Under the pieces are notes generated by a model. It was given only the letters and a program-made list of their open reading frames with translations. It did no database searches and was not told the origin of the DNA. Below are positions 1 through 5,157 of a DNA stretch of 5,600 bases, piece after piece (positions within the stretch are counted from its first letter, which is position 1; each line of letters starts with the position of its first letter). A program made the position numbers and the translations under genes. Source of the DNA: Nocardioidaceae bacterium. Its GTDB lineage: Bacteria > Actinomycetota > Actinomycetes > Propionibacteriales > Nocardioidaceae. Location: NCBI GenBank assembly GCA_013698435.1, contig JACCVA010000025.1, positions 1 through 5,600 on the forward strand. Reading direction: 5' to 3'.

Positions 1-410
1 GCGGCGTTGGGCAGCTCGACACGAAGGAAACGGCCGAACGGCGTGAAGCCGAGAGCGGTAGCGGCGATCTTGGTCTCCTCCGACACCGAGCTGAGGCCGT
101 CGACGACGCTGCGCAGCAACAGCGAGAACGCGTAGATGGTGAGAGCGATGACCACGTTGAGCGGGTCGAGGAAACCCAGACCCAAGAACCCAGGCAGGGC
201 CATGAACAGAGCCAGCGACGGGATCGAGTAGAGGAGCCCACTGAACGCCAGGCCAGGACCGGTGACCCAGCCGACACGGGCCACGACCCAGCCGATCGGC
301 AGCGCCAGCACGAGCGCGAACACGATCGGCCAGAACGCCAGCTGCACATGCTCGATCAGGCGCTCCATGATGAACGCCTGGTTGCGGCCGATCCAACGGA
401 AGATCTCCAT
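1..410 (-). CDS. ABC transporter permease, quaternary-amine/betaine type (partial, 3' end beyond window)
   Basis: Inner-membrane permease subunit of an osmoprotectant-type importer of the OpuCB/YehW/ProW class. 136 complete codons are visible, starting MEIFRWIGRNQAFIMERL; the C-terminus lies off the left edge. Three hydrophobic segments fit membrane helices at about residues 24-44, 55-75 and 84-104. The last visible stretch, about residues 111-136 (EETKIAATALGF... then VELPNA), matches the EAA loop of binding-protein-dependent permeases, which docks onto the ATPase. The ATG at 408-410 lies 5 bp after the ATPase stop codon, with AGGA about 9 nt upstream inside the end of the ATPase gene, so the two genes are surely co-transcribed. 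A substrate-binding protein and perhaps a second permease would be expected beyond the left edge. Betaine, choline or a related quaternary amine is the family-level substrate guess; the sequence does not decide it. Confidence 0.9.
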   Translation of the reverse strand, partial: MEIFRWIGRNQAFIMERLIEHVQLAFWPIVFALVLALPIGWVVARVGWVTGPGLAFSGLLYSIPSLALFMALPGFLGLGFLDPLNVVIALTIYAFSLLLRSVVDGLSSVSEETKIAATALGFTPFGRFLRVELPNA

Positions 411-415
411 GCCGC

Positions 416-1369
416 TCAGTCCTGCAGCCGCTCGGTGGCGTACGCCGAGATCTCGGCCTGTGTGGTCTGCCCGACCGGCTTGCCGCTGCCGTCGACGCAG
501 ACCGTTGTCCCCTGCGGCGAGGTGAGAGCCTGGTCGAGCACGAAACGTAGGCTGTCGGTCTTCTTGAACGTCGGATGGCCGTTCACGTCGTCACACGGCT
601 TCAGCGGCAGCGACTCCGCCGGCATGAACGACAGCGCCCGGTAGCCGCGGTCGCGACCGACGAAGTCCTGCACGAAGTCGTCGGCCGGGTGCCGCAACAG
701 GTCGGCCGGCGTGGCGATCTGGGCGAGGGTGCCGCCGACCCTCAGCACGGCGACCTGGTCACCGAGCTTGATCGCCTCGTCGATGTCGTGCGTGACGAAG
801 ACGATGGTCTTGGCGATCTCGCTCTGCAGCCGCTTGAACTCCTCCTGGAGCTCGGCCCGCACGATCGGGTCGATAGCGCTGAACGGCTCGTCCATCAACA
901 TGATGGGCGGGTCCGCCGCGAGCGCCCGCGCCACCCCGATGCGTTGCTGCTGCCCGCCCGACAGCTGCGCCGGGTAGCGGTCGGCCAGCTTGGGGTCGAG
1001 ACCGACGCGTTCCATCAGCTCCTGGGAGCGCTCGCGTCGCTTCTGCTTGTTCCATCCCAGGAGCCTCGGGACAGTACCGATGTTCTCCAGCACGGTGCGG
1101 TGCGGGAAGAGACCCGCCTGCTGGATGACGTAGCCGATCTTGCGCCGGAGCTCCACCGCGTTCTGCGACGTGATGCTCTCCCCGTCGATGGCGATGTCTC
1201 CCTCGGAGAGCGAGATCGTGCGGTTGATCATCCGCAACGATGTGGTCTTGCCACACCCGGACGGGCCGACCAGCACGGTGATCTCGCCTGTCGGGGCGGT
1301 GAACGAGAGATCGTCGACCGCCAGCGTTCCATCGGCGTAACGCTTGATCACGTTGCGAAACTCGATCAC
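416..1369 (-). CDS. ABC transporter ATP-binding protein, quaternary-amine/betaine type (OpuCA/YehX-like)
   Basis: Cytoplasmic ATPase of 317 residues that powers the adjoining permease. Visible motifs in order: Walker A GPSGCGKTT (residues 35-43), Q-loop glutamine about 84 in YVIQQAG, signature LSGGQQQR (136-143), Walker B IMLMDE (156-161) followed by the SAID D-loop, and switch histidine 194 in FVTHD. The phrases INRTISLSEG and DEPFSAIDPIVR are typical of the glycine-betaine/carnitine/choline ATPases. After the nucleotide-binding domain (about 1-240) a tail of about 75 residues looks like one CBS-type module, so the protein is nearer in length to YehX/OsmV-type proteins than to OpuCA with two CBS domains. 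CBS modules in this family sense ionic strength. The reading frame stays open upstream to 1696, but the GTG at 1367-1369 has a near-ideal AGGAG with a 5 nt spacer, and the family homology begins there (VIEFRNVIKRYADG), so the longer reading is rejected. Confidence 0.95.
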   Translation of the reverse strand: MIEFRNVIKRYADGTLAVDDLSFTAPTGEITVLVGPSGCGKTTSLRMINRTISLSEGDIAIDGESITSQNAVELRRKIGYVIQQAGLFPHRTVLENIGTVPRLLGWNKQKRRERSQELMERVGLDPKLADRYPAQLSGGQQQRIGVARALAADPPIMLMDEPFSAIDPIVRAELQEEFKRLQSEIAKTIVFVTHDIDEAIKLGDQVAVLRVGGTLAQIATPADLLRHPADDFVQDFVGRDRGYRALSFMPAESLPLKPCDDVNGHPTFKKTDSLRFVLDQALTSPQGTTVCVDGSGKPVGQTTQAEISAYATERLQD

Positions 1370-1374
1370 TACGG

Positions 1375-1379
1375 CTCCT
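1375..1379 (-). promoter_or_regulatory. Ribosome binding site that fixes the GTG start of the ABC ATPase
   Basis: On the minus strand this reads AGGAG, followed by the 5 nt spacer CCGTA and then GTG. It decides the start of the ATPase gene against a much longer open frame that would run into hmgA. Confidence 0.85.
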
Positions 1380-1383
1380 GTTC

Positions 1384-1433
1384 GTCTCCGGGGGCTAGCC
1401 GACCCTGGGGCTAGCCGTCTCCGGGGGATAGCT
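1384..1433. repeat. Three tandem 16-17 bp GC-rich repeats in the leader of the ABC operon
   Basis: Three head-to-tail units: GTCTCCGGGGGCTAGCC (1384-1400), GACCCTGGGGCTAGCC (1401-1416) and GTCTCCGGGGGATAGCT (1417-1433). Units 1 and 3 agree at 15 of 17 positions; unit 2 is one base shorter. Units 1 and 2 each end in the self-complementary octamer GGCTAGCC (1393-1400 and 1409-1416). The two octamers can pair with each other around an 8 nt loop in a transcript from either strand. The array is bracketed by the inverted hexamers TTCGTC (1381-1386) and GACGAA (1435-1440). It ends 4 bp from the ATPase ribosome binding site, in the untranslated region between hmgA and the importer. It could be an operator array, a leader RNA structure or only a slipped duplication; the sequence shows the repeat, not its role. 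Confidence 0.75.
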
Positions 1434-1469
1434 GGACGAAGGATCGACGATGTGCACCAGATCCCACGC

Positions 1470-1475
1470 AGCATA
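1470..1475 (-). promoter_or_regulatory. Possible -10 element for the ABC importer operon
   Basis: The minus strand reads TATGCT, which fits the actinobacterial TANNNT -10 pattern, about 100 nt upstream of the ATPase GTG. I find no convincing -35 box at 16-19 bp upstream. A transcript from here would carry the three-unit repeat in its leader. Low confidence. Confidence 0.25.
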
Positions 1476-1483
1476 CCGACCCA

Positions 1484-1495
1484 TCTCGATCGAGA
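1484..1495. repeat. 12 bp perfect palindrome just after hmgA
   Basis: TCTCGATCGAGA is a perfect palindrome 7 bp beyond the hmgA stop codon (stop at 1503-1505). As RNA it would form only a 4 bp stem with a 4 nt loop, so it is a poor terminator. It lies about 10 bp upstream of the possible -10 box of the importer operon, a reasonable place for a dimeric repressor site. Confidence 0.4.
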
Positions 1496-1502
1496 GACTC
1501 CG

Positions 1503-2750
1503 TCAGCCGCTGGCGTCAGGATCTGCGCCCGTGTTCCGAGCCCACGACCATGCGTAGGCGCCGTCATCACTGGCGATGCCGGCCTCGCCCAGCTCGAGCG
1601 GACGGAAGGTGTCGACCATGACGGCGAGCTCGTCGAAGTACTCGACGCCGATCGACTTCTCGTAGGCGCCTGTCTGCGGACCGTGCGCATGACCACCGGG
1701 GTGGACGGTGATCGACCCCTTGCCGATGCCCGAGCCCTTGCGAGCCTCGTAGTCGCCGTCGACGTAGAACATGACCTCGTCGCTGTCGACGTTGGAGTGG
1801 TAGTACGGCACCGGGATGGACAGCGGATGGTAGTCGACCTTGCGCGGCACGAAGTTGCAGATCACGAAGTTGTGGGCCTCGAAGACCTGGTGCACGGGAG
1901 GCGGCTGGTGCACCCGCCCGGTGATCGGCTCGAAGTCCGAGACGTTGAAGACGTAGGGGTACAGGCAGCCGTCCCAGCCGACGACGTCGAACGGGTGGAA
2001 CGGGTAGGTGAAGACAGTGCCTACCACCCCGCTGGGACCGTTACCCCGATGCTTGATGAACACCTGCGTGTCCGCGTCCGGCTCGCCCTGATCCGCAGCC
2101 AGCAGCGGCCCCTCGGGTGTGCGCAGGTCGCGCTCGCAGTACGGCGCGTGCTCGAGCAGCTGGCCGAACTTCGACAGGTAGCGCTTCGGGGGGGTGATGT
2201 GAGAGTTGGCCTCGATGCAGTACACCCGCAGCGGCTCGTCACCGTCGAGCGGGATCCAGCGGTGCGTGGTGGCCCGCGGGATGACGACGTAGTCGCCCTG
2301 TCCCACCTCGAACGCGCCGAACAAGGTCTCGACCCGGGCGCGGCCGCGCTCGACGTAGCAGCACTCGTCACCGATCCCGTTGCGGTACAAGGGGGACGGC
2401 TTGCCCGCGACGACATACGAGATGCGCACGTCGGCGTTGCCGAGCACGAGTCGACGTCCCGTGACGACGTCGGTGTCGGCGAGCGCCGTCGCGTCGTCGG
2501 TCTTGAAGAGGTCGTGCAGCTTGAGATGCAGCGGTTTCAAGGGGTGGTTGGGCGTGGTCTCGAGCCCTTCGATCTCCCACACCTGCGACGCGACGATCCG
2601 CGACGGCAGGTTGCGGTGGTAGAGCAGCGACGAGTCGGACGAGAAGCCCTCCTCCCCCATCAGCTCCTCGAAGACGAGAGTGTCTCCGTCGGGTCGGTGT
2701 TGGGTGTGCCGCTTCGGCGGAACCGAGCCGCGGGACTGGTAGTGCGCCAT
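1503..2750 (-). CDS. hmgA: Homogentisate 1,2-dioxygenase
   Basis: Cytoplasmic non-haem Fe(II) ring-cleavage dioxygenase: homogentisate + O2 to 4-maleylacetoacetate, the central step of tyrosine/phenylalanine breakdown. The product is 415 residues, a usual length for bacterial members. The C-terminal cupin half holds the expected iron-ligand region: YYHSN with His318, then SDEVMFYVDG with Glu325, then HPGGHAHGPQ with His356, corresponding to His335, Glu341 and His371 of human HGD (my alignment leaves a one-residue length difference between the first two). The segments YPFHPFDVVGWDG (249-261) and NFVPRK are also characteristic. The start is unambiguous: an in-frame TGA lies at 2760-2762, and GAGG (2758-2761) sits 7 nt before the ATG at 2748-2750. 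The gene is divergent from the operon that ends in fumarylacetoacetase, the next-but-one pathway enzyme. The importer genes follow on the same strand after 133 bp. Confidence 0.96.
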   Translation of the reverse strand: MAHYQSRGSVPPKRHTQHRPDGDTLVFEELMGEEGFSSDSSLLYHRNLPSRIVASQVWEIEGLETTPNHPLKPLHLKLHDLFKTDDATALADTDVVTGRRLVLGNADVRISYVVAGKPSPLYRNGIGDECCYVERGRARVETLFGAFEVGQGDYVVIPRATTHRWIPLDGDEPLRVYCIEANSHITPPKRYLSKFGQLLEHAPYCERDLRTPEGPLLAADQGEPDADTQVFIKHRGNGPSGVVGTVFTYPFHPFDVVGWDGCLYPYVFNVSDFEPITGRVHQPPPVHQVFEAHNFVICNFVPRKVDYHPLSIPVPYYHSNVDSDEVMFYVDGDYEARKGSGIGKGSITVHPGGHAHGPQTGAYEKSIGVEYFDELAVMVDTFRPLELGEAGIASDDGAYAWSWARNTGADPDASG

Positions 2751-2775
2751 CGTGCCGCCTCATCAGATGCCGTTG

Positions 2776-2790
2776 GTCCGTCGAACGGAC
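2776..2790. promoter_or_regulatory. Candidate operator in the hmgA divergent promoter region
   Basis: GTCCGT-CGA-ACGGAC is a perfect 6+6 bp inverted repeat with a 3 bp centre, in the 89 bp gap between the divergent hmgA and the downstream plus-strand operon. It lies 26-40 bp upstream of the hmgA ATG and 50-64 bp upstream of the GTG of the opposite gene. One regulator bound here could control both directions. Homogentisate operons are often governed by a dedicated local repressor, but no regulator gene is present in this window, so the site is inferred from symmetry and position only. Confidence 0.4.
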
Positions 2791-2827
2791 ACTGGGCTGA
2801 CCATTTTCCTCGCCTCGATTGCAGCAG

Positions 2828-2833
2828 TACGGT
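2828..2833 (+). promoter_or_regulatory. Possible -10 box with leaderless start for the plus-strand hmg operon
   Basis: TACGGT fits TANNNT and ends 6 bp before the GTG at 2840, which is the spacing expected if transcription begins on the start codon itself. There is no good Shine-Dalgarno sequence before this GTG, nor before the alternative TTG at 2819, which fits a leaderless mRNA. No clear -35 hexamer is visible. Confidence 0.35.
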
Positions 2834-2839
2834 GCGGGG

Positions 2840-3712
2840 GTGTCAACGAGCCCTCCGGCCGTGCCGTTGTTCGCCCGACTGGTCGACGATGCCGCCATGT
2901 TCCCACCCGGCAACGCGAGCGCGGTCGAGGCGATCCGCGGCCATCTGCGTTACCGCACCAGTGGACTGGACCCCTACGTCGGCCCGCTTCTGGTCCACCT
3001 GGACCGGTGGGACGAGCTGGCCGCAGCTCACGCCGAGCTGGGTTCGCCGCAGCTCCACGTCGTGGTGATCGGCACCCACCGGATGCCGCCAGTGCTGCCA
3101 CCGGGGGTCAGAGTCGTCGGCTTCGAGCAGCCGGTCGCCCGGCCGCCGCTGCCGGCTGCCGACGGTGGCGCGCCGCTTGCCTGTGAGATCACCGCGGACG
3201 AGACGGGCTTCGAACTGCTCGCTGCCGTTGCGAATGCTGCAGGTGAGGGTGCCGCCGTCGTCGCGAAATTCCGCACCGGCGGCACCGACGTCGCCGCCTT
3301 CCCCGACGAGGCGACGGTCGCGGCCGTCATCTCCGAGGCGGTCCGAGTGGGAGCTCCGCTCAAGTTCACGGCGGGACTGCACCACGCTGTCCGCTTCACG
3401 GACTCCGGCACGGGGTTCGAGCATCACGGCTTCCTCAACCTGCTGGTTGCTACGGAGCGAGCCCACGCGGGCGTACTCATCGCCGATCTCGTCGAGGTGC
3501 TCACCTCCCGCGACGGACAGGCGCTCGCCGACAGCGCCCGTGGCTGGGGTGCGGAGCAGGTCGGCTCCGTGCGCCGAACGTTCGTGTCCTTCGGCTGCTG
3601 CGGGGTCGAGGAGCCGATCGGTGACCTCGTCTCGCTCGGACTCCTCGACGCTCCGGTTTCGTCAGCATCGGTTCACGACGTCGACGCATCCCCACGAACG
3701 GAGGCCGGATGA
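2840..3712 (+). CDS. Uncharacterised conserved protein coupled to fumarylacetoacetase; candidate for the missing isomerase step
   Basis: A 290-residue soluble protein with no signal peptide or membrane segment. I do not recognise an experimentally defined family, though phrases such as LKFTAGLHHAVR (174-185), FEHHGFLNLL (193-202) and FGCCGVEEPIGDLVSLGLLD (251-270) look strongly conserved in type and resemble what I recall as conserved hypothetical proteins. Visible features: an early LFARLVDDAAMFPPG (10-24); two alpha/beta-like stretches (LHVVVIG 72-78; AAVVAKFRTGG 138-148); a His pair at 181-182 and another at 196-197; cysteines at 115, 253 and 254. Its stop overlaps the fumarylacetoacetase start (ATGA, 3709-3712), so the two are translationally coupled. 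The start is uncertain: GTG 2840 is chosen from the possible leaderless promoter; TTG 2819 would add seven residues. The position between hmgA and fumarylacetoacetase suggests a role in the same pathway, perhaps maleylacetoacetate isomerisation; that is inference only. Confidence 0.85.
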   Translation: MSTSPPAVPLFARLVDDAAMFPPGNASAVEAIRGHLRYRTSGLDPYVGPLLVHLDRWDELAAAHAELGSPQLHVVVIGTHRMPPVLPPGVRVVGFEQPVARPPLPAADGGAPLACEITADETGFELLAAVANAAGEGAAVVAKFRTGGTDVAAFPDEATVAAVISEAVRVGAPLKFTAGLHHAVRFTDSGTGFEHHGFLNLLVATERAHAGVLIADLVEVLTSRDGQALADSARGWGAEQVGSVRRTFVSFGCCGVEEPIGDLVSLGLLDAPVSSASVHDVDASPRTEAG

Positions 3713-4935
3713 CCTGGTGGGAGCAACCCGACGATGCGGCGTACGGGCTTGCCACGCTTCCGTACGGCGTCTTCTCGTGCGCCGACGCGCCGAGCCGCGT
3801 CGGCGTACGTGTTGGCGACCACGTGCTCGACCTGTCAGAGGTGGCGCTGGCGCTGGGCCATGAGCACGCCGACGTCTTCGCCGCGCCCTCGCTGAACGCG
3901 CTGATGGACCTCGGCCCCCAGCGATGCCGCGAAGTGCGGGCGTGGGTGCGGGAGCTGTTCGTCGACGACACCTACCAGCAGCTCGTCGAAAGGCAGCTCA
4001 GGCGAGTCACCGACGTACGTCTGCAGCTGCCGTTCGAGGTGGCCGACTACGTCGACTTCTACGCCAGCGAGTCGCACGCTTCCAACGTCGGCAAGATCTT
4101 CCGCCCCGACTCCCCCGACCTGCCCCCGAGCTGGCGCCACCTTCCCATCGGGTATCACGGGCGCGCCGGCACCATCGTGGTCAGTGGCACCGACGTCGTG
4201 CGCCCCAATGGCCAGCAGCGGCCTGGCCCCGACGGCGTGCCCCGGTTCGGGCCGTCCAGCAAGCTCGACATCGAGTGCGAGGTGGGTTTCGTCGTCAGTG
4301 GCAGCACCGCCCCGGGCACGTCAGTTCGGGTCGGCGACGCCGGCGACCACCTGTTCGGCGTCGTGCTGGTCAACGACTGGAGTGCGCGCGACATCCAGGC
4401 GTGGGAGTACGTGCCGCTCGGACCGTTCCTCGGCAAGTCGTTCGCCACCAGCATCTCCGCCTGGGTGGTGCCCTTCGAAGCCTTCGCGCACGCCCAGGTG
4501 CTGCTTCCTGGCCAGGATCCGCCGGTGCTCCCCTACCTCCAGGGCCAGACGGACAGAGACGTCTTCGGTCTCGACGTGCATCTGGAGGTCCGGCTCAACG
4601 GCTCGCTGGTCAGCGCCCCGGAGTTCCGAGACATGTACTGGTCGCCGGCACAGATGTTGGCACACCTGACGGTCAATGGCGCCACGCTGCGTACGGGTGA
4701 CCTGTTCGCGTCGGGCACTGTCAGTGGCGCCTCCCCCGACACGTACGGCAGCCTGCTGGAGCGCACCTGGAACGCAACCGATCCCGTGACACTCGCAGAC
4801 GGGACGTCTCGCGGCTTCCTCGAGGACGGCGACGTGGTCACGATGACCGGCTGGGCGCCGGGACCGGACGGTACGCGGGTGACCCTCGGCGAGGTGCGCG
4901 GCACGGTCACACCGGCCCGCGGTACCGGAGCCTGA
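3709..4935 (+). CDS. fahA: Fumarylacetoacetase (fumarylacetoacetate hydrolase)
   Basis: Cytoplasmic metal-dependent C-C hydrolase: 4-fumarylacetoacetate + water to fumarate + acetoacetate, the last step of homogentisate breakdown. The product has 408 residues, close to the roughly 420 of animal FAH. The N-terminal SH3-like domain occupies about 1-110 and the FAH catalytic fold about 111-400. Residues matching the mouse active site by motif are DYVDFY with Asp116 and Tyr118, catalytic His123 in ESHASNVG, Arg132, Tyr149 in LPIGYHGRA, metal ligands Glu189 and Glu191 in LDIECEVGF, Asp223 with Arg227 and Gln230 in NDWSARDIQ, Lys243 in FLGKSF, and Thr337 in SGTVSG. No key residue is missing, so the enzyme should be active. 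The ATG at 3709 overlaps the previous stop as ATGA and has GGAGG at 3700-3704 with a 4 nt spacer. It is the last gene of its operon, and a strong hairpin follows about 70 bp downstream. Confidence 0.97.
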   Translation: MTWWEQPDDAAYGLATLPYGVFSCADAPSRVGVRVGDHVLDLSEVALALGHEHADVFAAPSLNALMDLGPQRCREVRAWVRELFVDDTYQQLVERQLRRVTDVRLQLPFEVADYVDFYASESHASNVGKIFRPDSPDLPPSWRHLPIGYHGRAGTIVVSGTDVVRPNGQQRPGPDGVPRFGPSSKLDIECEVGFVVSGSTAPGTSVRVGDAGDHLFGVVLVNDWSARDIQAWEYVPLGPFLGKSFATSISAWVVPFEAFAHAQVLLPGQDPPVLPYLQGQTDRDVFGLDVHLEVRLNGSLVSAPEFRDMYWSPAQMLAHLTVNGATLRTGDLFASGTVSGASPDTYGSLLERTWNATDPVTLADGTSRGFLEDGDVVTMTGWAPGPDGTRVTLGEVRGTVTPARGTGA

Positions 4936-5003
4936 GGTTGGCCTCATAGCCGACACGGCCACGGGGAGGAGACCTAGGTCACCTTCTGGTGCCGCGTGGC
5001 TTC

Positions 5004-5023
5004 GTTGCCGCCGGAGCGGCAAC
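5004..5023 (+). terminator. Probable transcription terminator of the fumarylacetoacetase operon
   Basis: GTTGCCGC-CGGA-GCGGCAAC forms a perfect 8 bp stem with a 4 nt loop, 69 bp after the fumarylacetoacetase stop. It lacks a following T-run, as is common for terminators of high-GC Gram-positive bacteria. Being symmetric it could act on either strand, but only the plus strand has a gene ending here. Confidence 0.6.
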
Positions 5024-5098
5024 CCCGAATACCTGGGCAAAACTGGTGAGCGAGCCCACGACGGTGACTGACATTGTAAGTTTCTTAGCGCTGGCTCA

Positions 5099-5122
5099 GT
5101 TAGACCCTCCAGAGGTGGGTAC
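5099..5122 (+). promoter_or_regulatory. Possible stress-sigma (SigB/SigF-type) promoter for the downstream gene
   Basis: GTTA (5099-5102), a 14 bp spacer, then GGGTAC (5117-5122) resembles the actinobacterial general-stress/SigF promoter pattern (GTTT-like -35, GGGTAC/T -10). The start codon at 5158 would be about 28 nt after the expected transcription start. The -10 part coincides with the left arm of the inverted repeat described separately, so one of the two readings may be accidental. Confidence 0.35.
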
Positions 5123-5151
5123 TCAATAGTTTCCCCTACCTACCTCTGGAG
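5107..5151 (+). promoter_or_regulatory. 15 bp inverted repeat that masks the ribosome binding site of the downstream gene
   Basis: The left arm CTCCAGAGGTGGGTA (5107-5121) pairs with the right arm TACCTACCTCTGGAG (5137-5151) over 15 positions, one of them a G-U pair, around a 15 nt loop. The right arm ends in GGAG (5148-5151), the Shine-Dalgarno sequence of the gene starting at 5158. If transcription begins upstream of 5107, the folded RNA would hide this site. If it begins inside the loop, the repeat can act only as DNA, for example as an operator over the promoter. Confidence 0.65.
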
Positions 5152-5157
5152 ATGTCC

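Larger units (their letters stand above)
4936..5157. other. Intergenic region after fumarylacetoacetase, rich in inverted repeats
   Basis: No coding frame or RNA gene is supported here. In order it holds: a small hairpin that includes the fumarylacetoacetase stop (TGAGG-TTGG-CCTCA, 4933-4946); a perfect 10 bp palindrome GACCTAGGTC (4971-4980); a terminator-like hairpin (5004-5023); a more AT-rich stretch around 5070-5103 suitable for a promoter; and a 15 bp inverted repeat (5107-5151) over the next gene's ribosome binding site. Confidence 0.6.

Noticed and set aside
575..1414. 279-residue plus-strand open frame opposite the ABC ATPase
   Set aside because: Antisense shadow of a clearly conserved ATPase; composition dominated by Arg, Val, Asp and Leu, no motif.
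1370..1696. N-terminal extension of the ABC ATPase (open frame reaching 1696 on the minus strand)
   Set aside because: It would overlap hmgA antiparallel-free on the same strand in another frame, has no family similarity, and the GTG at 1369 has an excellent AGGAG site.
1344..3068. 574-residue plus-strand open frame opposite hmgA
   Set aside because: It is the antisense shadow of hmgA: Val/Asp/Arg/Leu-rich composition with no recognisable domain, typical of a GC-rich complementary frame.
2763..3101. Minus-strand open frame across the divergent promoter region
   Set aside because: Low-complexity Arg/Gly/Pro-rich translation, antisense to the conserved plus-strand gene and covering the shared promoter region.
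4933..4946. TGAGG-TTGG-CCTCA hairpin at the fumarylacetoacetase stop as the operon terminator
   Set aside because: Only a 5 bp stem with no T-run; the 8 bp hairpin at 5004-5023 is a better terminator candidate.
4321..5040. 239-residue minus-strand open frame over fumarylacetoacetase and the intergenic region
   Set aside because: No family resemblance; most of it mirrors the fumarylacetoacetase coding frame and it crosses the terminator-like hairpin.
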